Part shown: positions 1 through 5,259 of the stretch, piece after piece
Position numbering within the stretch: the first letter of the stretch is position 1
How the letters are laid out: every line of letters begins with the position of its first letter
Assembly: GCA_031259875.1 (NCBI GenBank)
Contig: JAIRKW010000094.1
Location: 1 to 5,973 of the forward strand
DNA: 5,973 nucleotides
From: Campylobacteraceae bacterium
Lineage (GTDB): Bacteria; Campylobacterota; Campylobacteria; Campylobacterales; Campylobacteraceae
Direction: 5' to 3'
The notes under the pieces: model-generated
The model's input: the letters and a program-made list of their open reading frames with translations, nothing else
Told to the model about the DNA's origin: nothing
The model's database searches: none
Translations under genes and position numbers: made by a program

Positions 1-130
1 TGCAATAGTTTACAATAGCAATATGACAACAAAAGCACTTACAGTTTGAAGTTTGGAACATTTTGTACTGCTGAACTATCACAATACTTTCAGTATTTCA
101 CAATGAAGAGATGATGGAAAAGAGATACAT
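1..130. other. Left-edge non-coding stretch, no gene seen
   Basis: No convincing reading frame is present on either strand. What can be seen is small-scale repetition. CAATAG occurs at 3-8 and 13-18, followed by CAATAT at 19-24. AGTTTG occurs twice, at 43-48 and 50-55. TCACAAT occurs at 79-85 and 98-104, flanking a 5-bp inverted repeat (AATAC 83-87, GTATT 93-97). This could be promoter or operator DNA for a gene to the left of the window, or simply AT-rich spacer. No function is assigned. Confidence 0.4.
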
Positions 131-169
131 TAATAAAACATGGGTTAGGCAAAAGCTGTCCAACCCATG
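131..169 (-). terminator. Probable intrinsic terminator of pstS
   Basis: The arms CATGGGTT (139-146) and AACCCATG (162-169) pair perfectly. Past a one-base bulge, GG (148-149) pairs with CC (160-161) and closes a loop of about ten bases. Read on the minus strand, the stem is followed directly by TTTTATTA (138-131), a modest U-tract. It lies about 50 bases beyond the pstS stop codon and points the right way to end that transcript. It could instead be a processing or stabilising hairpin if pstC lies further left. Confidence 0.65.
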
Positions 170-172
170 ACA

Positions 173-190
173 GTCAAGAGAGTTCTTGAC
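173..190 (-). repeat. Small perfect hairpin downstream of pstS
   Basis: GTCAAGA (173-179) and TCTTGAC (184-190) form a 7-bp perfect inverted repeat around a 4-base loop. It sits between the pstS stop codon and the larger terminator-like hairpin. No T-run follows on either strand, so by itself it is not a terminator. It may protect the 3' end of the pstS mRNA. Confidence 0.45.
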
Positions 191-216
191 CAAGTTTCAT
201 TATTTGCAAACATAAA

Positions 217-1215
217 TCAATTTAGCTTATTATCTTTCCAATATTCACGGATAAGATTTTTGGTTTCAACAGGAAGCGGAACATAGCCCAATTTTGTCAA
301 CTCTTTATCGCCTTTTTCAAACGCCCAATTAAAAAATGTAACTATTTTTTTGTTTGTATCCAGCTTGTCCGTTGGCAAAAGTATAAATGTAGCCGCTGCG
401 ATAGGATAAGCGTTATCGCCTTCTTGCAAAACCAAAAGCTGGTAAAAATTATCGGCTTTGCTCCATTTAGCTCCTTTTGCGGCAGCTTTAAAGTTGTCGT
501 CATTAGGGCTTACCCATTTACCGCTTTTGGTTGTAAGTACGGCGCGCGGGAGATTGTTTTTAAGCGCATAGGCATTTTCTAAGTAACCGATGGAGTTTGG
601 TGTCTGCGCTATCATAGATGTAACCCCTTCGTTACCTTTGGCAGCGATTCCTACAGCCCAATCTATCGCTTTTCCAACGCCAAAACTGTCTTTCCACTCT
701 TTACTGACACCTGCTAGAAAACTTGTGAAGTTAAATGTCGTACCTGAACCGTCGCTTCGTCTTATAACCGTTATATCGGCATTTGGAAGTTTTATATTTG
801 GGTTGTCTTTGGTGATTTTGGCATCATTCCATTTTTTGATTTTGCCAAGATATATATCGGCTAAAACTTCATTTTTTAGCTTCAACTCGCCGTCTTTGAC
901 GCCATTTATATTGTAAGCTAAAACTATAGAACCGATGAGGGATGGAAACTGCAGAAGTTTCGCACTCTTCAAATCATCATTAGTAAGCGGTTCATCACTT
1001 GCACCAAAATCAACAACTCTTGAGGTTATCTGTTTGATTCCGCCGCCTGAACCTATAGATTGGTAATTTATCTCACTGCCGCTCTCCTGTCCGTATGAAT
1101 ACGCCCAGCCAAAGTAAGCAGGTGCTGGAAATGATGCTCCTGCGCCGTTAATTTTATCCGCCGCGATTAAGCCCACAGAACACAGCAGTAAAGCTGCGAT
1201 ACTTTTTTTCAACAT
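217..1215 (-). CDS. pstS: Phosphate ABC transporter substrate-binding protein PstS
   Basis: This 332-residue protein is the periplasmic high-affinity phosphate receptor, which hands inorganic phosphate to the PstCAB permease. Residues 1-19 are a Sec signal peptide (KK, then a hydrophobic core ending in Ala-Ala). There is no proper lipobox around Cys12, so the mature protein is probably soluble. The phosphate-binding segments of the family are all present: GAGASFPAP (24-32), IGSGGGIKQI (54-63), DFGASDEPL (69-77) and RRSDGSGTT (152-160). These correspond to the E. coli PstS loops that bind phosphate through backbone amides, Ser/Thr, Asp and Arg. Length is normal for the family. The start is supported by AGGAG (complement of 1222-1226) six bases before the ATG. 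It is transcribed away from phoU and followed by hairpins, with no pstC in the 216 bases beyond. Expression is probably induced by phosphate starvation. Confidence 0.96.
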   Translation of the reverse strand: MLKKSIAALLLCSVGLIAADKINGAGASFPAPAYFGWAYSYGQESGSEINYQSIGSGGGIKQITSRVVDFGASDEPLTNDDLKSAKLLQFPSLIGSIVLAYNINGVKDGELKLKNEVLADIYLGKIKKWNDAKITKDNPNIKLPNADITVIRRSDGSGTTFNFTSFLAGVSKEWKDSFGVGKAIDWAVGIAAKGNEGVTSMIAQTPNSIGYLENAYALKNNLPRAVLTTKSGKWVSPNDDNFKAAAKGAKWSKADNFYQLLVLQEGDNAYPIAAATFILLPTDKLDTNKKIVTFFNWAFEKGDKELTKLGYVPLPVETKNLIREYWKDNKLN

Positions 1216-1246
1216 TTTTGTCTCCTAAAAATATTTTATGACAAGA

Positions 1247-1252
1247 AGTATA
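1247..1252 (-). promoter_or_regulatory. Candidate -10 box of pstS
   Basis: The minus strand reads TATACT here, matching the sigma-70 -10 consensus at five of six positions. It would place the transcript start about 25 bases before the pstS ATG. There is no good TTGACA 17 bases upstream, as expected for an activator-dependent Pho promoter and also common in Campylobacterota. The candidate Pho operator lies upstream of it. Confidence 0.5.
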
Positions 1253-1273
1253 GGCGTTTTTTATTTCGAAAGA

Positions 1274-1309
1274 GTTACAAAAAAGCTGTTATGGTTTGGT
1301 AACAGTTTT
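1274..1309. promoter_or_regulatory. Candidate Pho operator between pstS and phoU
   Basis: This segment holds several related half-sites: GTTAC (1274-1278), CTGTTAT (1286-1292), GTTTG (1294-1298), GTAAC (1299-1303) and GTTTT (1305-1309). CTGTTA (1286-1291) and TAACAG (1300-1305) form a perfect 6-bp inverted repeat. GTTTG and GTTTT start exactly 11 bases apart, and so do GTTAT (1288) and GTAAC (1299). This is the spacing of direct repeats bound by PhoB-family dimers. It resembles the E. coli half-site CTGTCAT. It also resembles, as I recall it, the Campylobacter jejuni PhosR element of two GTTTC repeats around an A-rich centre. Position between the two divergent phosphate genes supports a shared operator. 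Binding is inferred, not shown. Confidence 0.45.
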
Positions 1310-1336
1310 TAAGTAATATCCTGCAATTTTAATAAC

Positions 1337-1342
1337 AAAGGA
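1337..1342 (+). promoter_or_regulatory. Ribosome binding site of phoU
   Basis: AAAGGA lies five bases before the ATG at 1348 and fixes this as the phoU start. A TAATAT at 1314-1319 is a possible -10 box for the phoU operon, just beyond the candidate Pho operator. Confidence 0.6.
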
Positions 1343-1347
1343 TAGTT

Positions 1348-2010
1348 ATGCTTTTGCAAAACGAGGAAAAGCTGAATAAAATAAGAAGCGCCATCGGTAA
1401 AATAGGCATTATGATAATAGATGCAGGCTCTATGGTATCAGAAGCTCTTTTGGACGGCGACAAAGAGTGGCTCGAAAAAGCGCGCGACAAACTCAAAAAT
1501 ATAGACGCCGACGCAAACCGAACAGATAATGAAATAGTGGCTTCTTTAGCACTTTTCGGCGCAGAGGCAGGCGACCTGCGAGAACTTGTGTCGTATCTTA
1601 AAATAACAAATGAATTTGTAAGAATGGCTGATAATTTAAGAGGATTTGCCAAAAATATAACCCTCTATATAGACGACGCCGGACGCTTTGTACTTTTAAA
1701 AGAGTATGTAACACAGCTTTACAAAGCTTCTATGAGCGCAGTAACAACAGCAATTGGCCTTATCGGAAGCAAAGATAATGTCGAAGAGTTATACAGAAAA
1801 GTGATGGTAGAAGAGAATAAAAGTGATGATTTATACGCTTTAATGGAAAAAAATGTGTTGGATTTAAATACGTTAAGTGATGATTTTATAGCCAACTATG
1901 CTAAAATTTTAAATACGGTAAGAAAACTTGAAAAGATGGCTGACCGCGCTGTAGCCGTAGCAAAACTCGTACTGTTTGCTAAAAGCGGCGGAGAACTTAA
2001 ACTGTATTAG
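1348..2010 (+). CDS. phoU: PhoU-family phosphate signalling protein
   Basis: This 220-residue cytoplasmic all-helical protein belongs to the PhoU family, which couples the state of the Pst transporter to the PhoR kinase and keeps the Pho regulon off when phosphate is plentiful. The two tandem three-helix repeats are visible. The first carries an acidic cluster (D53-D60) followed by ALFGAEAGDLREL (68-80) and FVRMADN (90-96). The second carries VEENKSDD (154-161) and LEKMADRAVAVAK (194-206). Conserved acids in these repeats bind metal in known PhoU structures. Length is slightly below E. coli PhoU (about 241). It is the first gene of a tight operon with the response regulator and kinase, and lies divergent to pstS, which fits its role. 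The closing sequence of the gene overlaps the ribosome binding site of the next gene. Confidence 0.93.
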   Translation: MLLQNEEKLNKIRSAIGKIGIMIIDAGSMVSEALLDGDKEWLEKARDKLKNIDADANRTDNEIVASLALFGAEAGDLRELVSYLKITNEFVRMADNLRGFAKNITLYIDDAGRFVLLKEYVTQLYKASMSAVTTAIGLIGSKDNVEELYRKVMVEENKSDDLYALMEKNVLDLNTLSDDFIANYAKILNTVRKLEKMADRAVAVAKLVLFAKSGGELKLY

Positions 2011-2013
2011 GAG
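2007..2013 (+). promoter_or_regulatory. Ribosome binding site of the response regulator, overlapping the phoU stop
   Basis: TTAGGAG sits four bases before the ATG at 2018 and contains the phoU TAG stop (2008-2010). This decides the regulator start at 2018 over the in-frame ATG at 1976, which lies inside phoU and would add 14 residues before the canonical receiver-domain beginning. The overlap suggests translational coupling of phoU and the regulator. Confidence 0.75.
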
Positions 2014-2017
2014 CTTT

Positions 2018-2686
2018 ATGCAGGACACTGTAGTTATCATAGAAGATGAGCAGGATTTGCTGGAGTTGATGGAGTTCCATCTAAATAAAGCTGGATTCGA
2101 CGCTATCGGCTTTTTGTCCATAAAAAATGTAGAAAAGTTTTTAAGTGAAGAAAAGTGCCATCTTTTGGTTGTGGACAGAAATTTGAAAGAGAGCGAAGGA
2201 AGCGAATTTGTAGAGTATCTTCGCAAAAAAGGGATAAATATTCCGGTTATTTTTGTAACGGCAAAAGATAAAGACAGCGAAGTGGAAGAAGGATTTTTGA
2301 GAGGAGGGGATGATTATCTCAAAAAACCTTTTAATATGGGGGAGCTTATCCTGCGCGCCAAAGCTTTGATAAGCAGAACAAAACATGAAGCAAAACATGT
2401 CTGTTTTAGGGATATCCTACTCAATCTCGACTCTCGCGAAGTATTTGTGAATGATGAAAAAGCCGACCTTACAAAGCTTGAGTTCGAGCTTTTAAGTCTT
2501 TTTATACAAAATAAAAACAGTGTTTTAAATCGTGATTTTTTACTTGAAAAGATTTGGCAAGATGACGAAGTATTTCAAGAAAAGACCGTCAATGTCGCAG
2601 TAAGCAGACTTTGCAAAAAGATTGACCCCGATAAAAAGAAAAAATACATCAAACCCATCTGGGGAGTGGGTTACATATTATGCTAA
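2018..2686 (+). CDS. phoB: PhoB-like response regulator (OmpR/PhoB family)
   Basis: This 222-residue transcription factor has an N-terminal receiver domain (about 1-118) and a C-terminal winged-helix DNA-binding domain (about 125-222). Receiver landmarks are the acidic pair E9-D10, phosphoacceptor D53 in VVDRN, T81 in FVTA and K103 in KKPF. The winged-helix part shows LTKLEFELLSLF, then KTVNVAVSRLCKKI (the recognition-helix region) and a terminal WGVGYILC, all typical of the OmpR/PhoB class. Between phoU and a PhoR-like kinase, and beside pstS, it is best read as the phosphate regulon activator. It may be functionally equivalent to C. jejuni PhosR. The usual proline in the L-P after the phosphoacceptor is Lys57 (DRNLKE). 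The start is set by the Shine-Dalgarno overlapping the phoU stop. Family is certain; the phosphate role is inferred from context. Confidence 0.92.
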   Translation: MQDTVVIIEDEQDLLELMEFHLNKAGFDAIGFLSIKNVEKFLSEEKCHLLVVDRNLKESEGSEFVEYLRKKGINIPVIFVTAKDKDSEVEEGFLRGGDDYLKKPFNMGELILRAKALISRTKHEAKHVCFRDILLNLDSREVFVNDEKADLTKLEFELLSLFIQNKNSVLNRDFLLEKIWQDDEVFQEKTVNVAVSRLCKKIDPDKKKKYIKPIWGVGYILC

Positions 2687-4080
2687 GACTTCATCAGCAC
2701 GTAGCAAAACAGCTAACCTTAATGATGCTGATACTTGTGTTCATATTCGGCACGGCAAGTTATTTTGTCTGCAAGCAGATGGAATTCGACAGATATGAAA
2801 ATCTTCTAAAAACCGTACTTAGCATCATTAAATCCTCCGTTGTGTACAAAAGCGATTTCGACGCTTATGTAAAGGAAGTTGCAGAAAGTTCTGGTATGCG
2901 CGTAACCATTATCGGTGACGACGGCATAGTGCTGGCTGACAGCGCAGCAGATATAGAGGTTATGGAAAATCACAACAACAGACTTGAAATAATGCAGGCA
3001 AGGCTTGAAGAATACGGTACGGCGGTTAGGTATTCGCACACTTTGAAGGAAGATTTTTTGAATGTGGCAAGCAGAATAAAAATAGACAAAACATTCTATT
3101 TTGTGCGCGTTACCACTCCTTTAAATCTTGTAATGAAGAGCTTTTACGTCATTTGGATGAGCATTACGGTCATTTTTGCCTCAGCCTTATTGATAGGCTT
3201 TTTTTGGATAAGCGGATTTAGCAAAAATATACGAAATGAAGTTGCAAAACTTAATTATGCATTTGACGCGCTAGCCAATAAAGAGTACAAAAAAGAGTTT
3301 CATTTTGGCTTTGCAAAAGAGTTTGCAGAACTTGGAACATATCTGAAAAAACTTGCAAAAAGGCTTGAAAAAAGAGCAAAACAGAAGAGAAAATACACAG
3401 CTAAAATAAAGCTTATGAGCCGCCAAAAAAGCGATATCATCTCCGCTATCGGACACGAATTTAAAAATCCCATAGCTGCTGTTATAGGATACGCGCAAAC
3501 ATTGAATGAGGATGAAAATATAGACTTGCCAATAAGAAAAAAGTTTTTAGAGAAGATACTGAAAAATGCTCAAAAAATCTCCGATATGATAGACAGGCTC
3601 TCACTTGCTTCAAAGCTTGAGAGCGGAGAGCTTGCTCCAAAAAGCTGCGAATTTGATTTTGACGAGCTGATAGATGAAACTGTTGCTTCGTTTTCTATTG
3701 CAGAGCCGTCAAGAAAACTCATTTATAGCGGTGAAAAAACATTCATTTTTGCAGACGCTCAAATGATGGAGATAGTCATCTCAAATCTCATCAATAATGC
3801 CTTAAAATACTCCGAAAATGACGTAATCATCAGCCTGAAAGATGGTATTTTCAGCGTCAAGGACAGCGGTATTGGCATCGCTGAAGAGGAGATAAGCAAA
3901 ATTACAGATAAATTTTACCGCGTGGAGGGCAGAAGCTGGGACAATTCGTTGGGACTTGGACTGACATTTGTCTCCTATATACTAAAAATGCACGCGTTGG
4001 AGCTTAAGGTAAAAAGCTGCTTTGGCGAGGGCTCAACTTTTTCGTTTAATGTAAATACGCTTAAAAAAGAGCTGCTATGA
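2680..4080 (+). CDS. phoR: PhoR-like membrane sensor histidine kinase
   Basis: This 466-residue inner-membrane kinase would phosphorylate the adjacent response regulator. Transmembrane helix 1 is about 12-31 and helix 2 about 154-178, enclosing an extracytoplasmic domain of about 120 residues. That domain contains GIVLADS (82-88) and MENHNNRLEI (95-104), a pattern I associate with PhoR/PnpS-type sensors. A degenerate HAMP-like coil (about 179-240) leads to the HisKA dimerisation domain with phosphoacceptor H259 in GHEFKNP. The ATPase domain shows the N-box NLINNALKYS (369-378), G1 DSGIGI (395-400), F-box FYRV (412-415) and G2 SLGLGLTF (423-430). Residue H+4 is Asn263, compatible with phosphatase activity in this family. 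No cytoplasmic PAS domain is present. The start overlaps the regulator's end by 7 bases with no close Shine-Dalgarno, suggesting translational coupling. Kinase identity is secure; the phosphate signal is inferred from neighbours. Confidence 0.92.
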   Translation: MLRLHQHVAKQLTLMMLILVFIFGTASYFVCKQMEFDRYENLLKTVLSIIKSSVVYKSDFDAYVKEVAESSGMRVTIIGDDGIVLADSAADIEVMENHNNRLEIMQARLEEYGTAVRYSHTLKEDFLNVASRIKIDKTFYFVRVTTPLNLVMKSFYVIWMSITVIFASALLIGFFWISGFSKNIRNEVAKLNYAFDALANKEYKKEFHFGFAKEFAELGTYLKKLAKRLEKRAKQKRKYTAKIKLMSRQKSDIISAIGHEFKNPIAAVIGYAQTLNEDENIDLPIRKKFLEKILKNAQKISDMIDRLSLASKLESGELAPKSCEFDFDELIDETVASFSIAEPSRKLIYSGEKTFIFADAQMMEIVISNLINNALKYSENDVIISLKDGIFSVKDSGIGIAEEEISKITDKFYRVEGRSWDNSLGLGLTFVSYILKMHALELKVKSCFGEGSTFSFNVNTLKKELL

Positions 4081-4426
4081 TAACCGCCCAGACTAATCCA
4101 AGATAGATAAAAGAGAGTAAAACCAGCAGACTTCCGATGTCTTTGGCTTTTTTGGAGAGAGGATGAATTTCACTTGAAATCCTATCCACAACCGCTTCTA
4201 TAGCGGTGTTGACAAGTTCCATCAGTAATACCAAAAACAGTGAACTGATTAAAAAAAGTTTTTCTATAGTAGAAATAGGCAACAATAAAGCCACAACAAG
4301 CAGTACAGCGCACAGTACCAACTCTTGCCTAAATGCCGCTTCGCTTTTGACGCTCTCCAAAAATCCTTCGGTTGAATATATAAACGCTTTGAGTATCCGC
4401 TTTATGCCTTTATCGCCGGTTTTCAT
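4061..4426 (-). CDS. dgkA: Diacylglycerol kinase DgkA
   Basis: This 121-residue integral membrane enzyme phosphorylates diacylglycerol to phosphatidic acid with ATP, recycling lipid released during envelope glycan synthesis. It aligns along its whole length with E. coli DgkA as I recall it. The N-terminal amphipathic segment includes SEAAFRQE (28-35). The signature block contains MELVNTAIEAVVDRI (69-83), followed by SKKAKDIGS (91-99). The catalytic Glu is E70 (E. coli E69); N73, E77, K95 and D96 of the active site are kept, as is E29. Three hydrophobic helices (about 36-50, 54-69, 98-118) match the trimeric family. The start is supported by AAGG seven bases before the ATG. The gene converges on the kinase gene with a 20-base overlap of coding ends. 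It is unrelated in function to the phosphate operon. Confidence 0.96.
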   Translation of the reverse strand: MKTGDKGIKRILKAFIYSTEGFLESVKSEAAFRQELVLCAVLLVVALLLPISTIEKLFLISSLFLVLLMELVNTAIEAVVDRISSEIHPLSKKAKDIGSLLVLLSFIYLGLVWAVIIAALF

Positions 4427-4453
4427 TTTGCGCCTTTCAAAAACTAATGCAAA

Positions 4454-4462
4454 AGTATATCA
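4454..4462 (-). promoter_or_regulatory. Candidate extended -10 promoter of dgkA
   Basis: The minus strand reads TGATATACT, an extended -10 (TGn followed by TATACT). It predicts a transcript start about 20 bases before the dgkA ATG. No clear -35 is visible. Confidence 0.5.
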
Positions 4463-4469
4463 AATTTTA

Positions 4470-4479
4470 GTATTAATAC
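4470..4479. promoter_or_regulatory. 10-bp palindrome between the dgkA and lipoprotein promoters
   Basis: GTATTAATAC is a perfect 10-bp palindrome. It lies upstream of the dgkA extended -10 (4454-4462) and immediately before the TATATT box (4482-4487) of the plus-strand gene, so a protein bound here could affect both promoters. Short AT-rich palindromes are frequent by chance, so this is only a candidate operator. Confidence 0.25.
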
Positions 4480-4481
4480 GC

Positions 4482-4487
4482 TATATT
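4482..4487 (+). promoter_or_regulatory. Candidate -10 box directly before the lipoprotein gene
   Basis: TATATT ends eight bases before the ATG at 4496. A start site six to eight bases downstream of it would fall at or just before the A of the start codon, so the transcript could be leaderless or nearly so. No Shine-Dalgarno sequence is present in the AT-only stretch before the ATG, which agrees with this. Confidence 0.35.
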
Positions 4488-4495
4488 TATATATT

Positions 4496-5110
4496 ATGAA
4501 AAAGTTTATATTTTTACTGTTTACGCTGTTGTATTGTGGATGTACCGCACAAAATCTCTCTATTTCGCTGAAAAAAGCCGGCAACGGAGTACTGTTTAAA
4601 GCGGCAAATTGTGAAAATCTACTGCCATTAAGCTATCTTGGCTCTTCATACTATGCTGGCAAAATAAATGTAAAGAGGAGTTTTTACCAAAGCAATGAAA
4701 GCATACTCGTACATGAACAAGGAAATTTGGACAGCAGTTTTACTTTTATTGTGTCGCTTGACTCTTTAACAATTTTTATATTTGAACTCAAAAATCCCAA
4801 AATCACTTCACTTGACAATTTTTACACCTATTTTGAAGGAACAAGTCGGGCAGATAAAAAAATTTATATTATATCTGCCGGTATAGGTCCGCTTGAAACG
4901 TTTGACCTGCTTTATTCGGATGATGAGAATATTATTAAACCATTAGCAGAGTGCGCCAAGCAAGGCGGAGAAATCTCTTTGAATGCAAAAAACGGCAGTA
5001 TTAAAATGCCTCTTAGCTCATATATAAGAAGTGACTTTTCGCCTATGCTCTTTTTTAAGCACAATATTGCCTCGCCGCGTCATAAGAAATCTCTTTTCTT
5101 TCCTTTTTAA
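4496..5110 (+). CDS. Putative lipoprotein of unknown function
   Basis: This 204-residue protein begins with a short signal peptide: KK, then the hydrophobic run FIFLLFTLLY. It leads to Cys16 in LYCGC, a plausible but imperfect lipobox (Tyr at -3, Cys at -2, Gly at -1). It is therefore probably lipid-anchored in the periplasm or outer membrane. Residue +2 is Thr, so there is no obvious inner-membrane retention signal. The mature part looks beta-rich, with alternating hydrophobic stretches such as FTFIVSLDSLTIFIFEL (82-98) and KIYIISAGIG (122-131). Other cysteines are C14, C39 and C153. I recognise no domain. The start is fixed by the signal sequence rather than by a ribosome binding site, which is missing. 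It is divergent from dgkA and followed by a non-coding gap, so it is probably its own transcription unit. Confidence 0.8.
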   Translation: MKKFIFLLFTLLYCGCTAQNLSISLKKAGNGVLFKAANCENLLPLSYLGSSYYAGKINVKRSFYQSNESILVHEQGNLDSSFTFIVSLDSLTIFIFELKNPKITSLDNFYTYFEGTSRADKKIYIISAGIGPLETFDLLYSDDENIIKPLAECAKQGGEISLNAKNGSIKMPLSSYIRSDFSPMLFFKHNIASPRHKKSLFFPF

Positions 5111-5151
5111 TTACTATTTTTTCAATAAAGCTTCTTTGCCGATAAGGGGTT

Positions 5152-5259
5152 ATGTATGAAAAAATAAGCGTTGATGGTAAATAAAAAGCATCTGCTTGTC
5201 AGCAAAAAATATATAAATCTCTCGAAAAATTCTCTTTTAAAAAAGAATTTAGAGCACAT
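5152..5259 (+). other. In-frame upstream extension of the small gene, broken by one TAA
   Basis: An ATG at 5152 follows a Shine-Dalgarno-like TAAGGGG (5143-5149). It opens a frame of ten codons (MYEKISVDGK) that ends at TAA 5182-5184. After that single stop the same frame stays open for 25 codons with protein-like composition (for example KIYKSLEKFSF, then KKEFRAH) and runs into the ATG at 5260 of the next CDS. Without the TAA the product would be 108 residues. This is either the 5' part of a gene with a recent nonsense mutation or sequencing error, or a leader peptide in front of the shorter gene. The spacing from AAGGGG to this ATG is only two bases, shorter than ideal. Confidence 0.4.
5227..5250. 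repeat. 24-base near-perfect AT-rich palindrome before the small gene
   Basis: Arms 5227-5238 and 5239-5250 (AAATTCTCTTTT against the complement of AAAAAAGAATTT) pair with one mismatch. CTCT at 5219-5222 could extend pairing to AGAG at 5251-5254, the only Shine-Dalgarno-like bases before the ATG at 5260. If 5260 is a true start, such a fold might hide its ribosome binding site. If the gene really starts at 5152, this is merely coding sequence. Stability is low because most pairs are A-T and there is no loop sequence. Confidence 0.3.

Noticed and set aside
1..61. Minus-strand 20-codon frame open to the left edge as a pstC start
   Set aside because: No Shine-Dalgarno, and its cysteine-rich translation does not resemble a PstC N-terminus.
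590..916. 108-codon plus-strand frame opposite pstS
   Set aside because: It is antisense to a clear PstS, has low-complexity composition, and no recognisable motif or start signals.
1286..1311. CTGTTA...TAACAG hairpin followed by TTTTT as a plus-strand terminator
   Set aside because: It lies between two divergent start regions with no plus-strand gene ending before it; an operator is the more sensible reading.
1329..1652. 107-codon minus-strand frame opposite phoU
   Set aside because: Ser/Leu-rich shadow of the PhoU helices, with no ribosome binding site or family resemblance.
1976..2017. Earlier in-frame ATG giving the response regulator 14 extra residues
   Set aside because: It lies inside phoU, has no Shine-Dalgarno, and the extension precedes a canonical receiver start; the ATG at 2018 has TTAGGAG at good distance.
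4206..4499. 97-codon plus-strand frame opposite dgkA
   Set aside because: Shadow of DgkA that also runs through the divergent promoter region.
5196..5217. TTGTCA plus TATAAA as a promoter for the small gene
   Set aside because: The spacer is only 10 bases, too short for a sigma-70 promoter.
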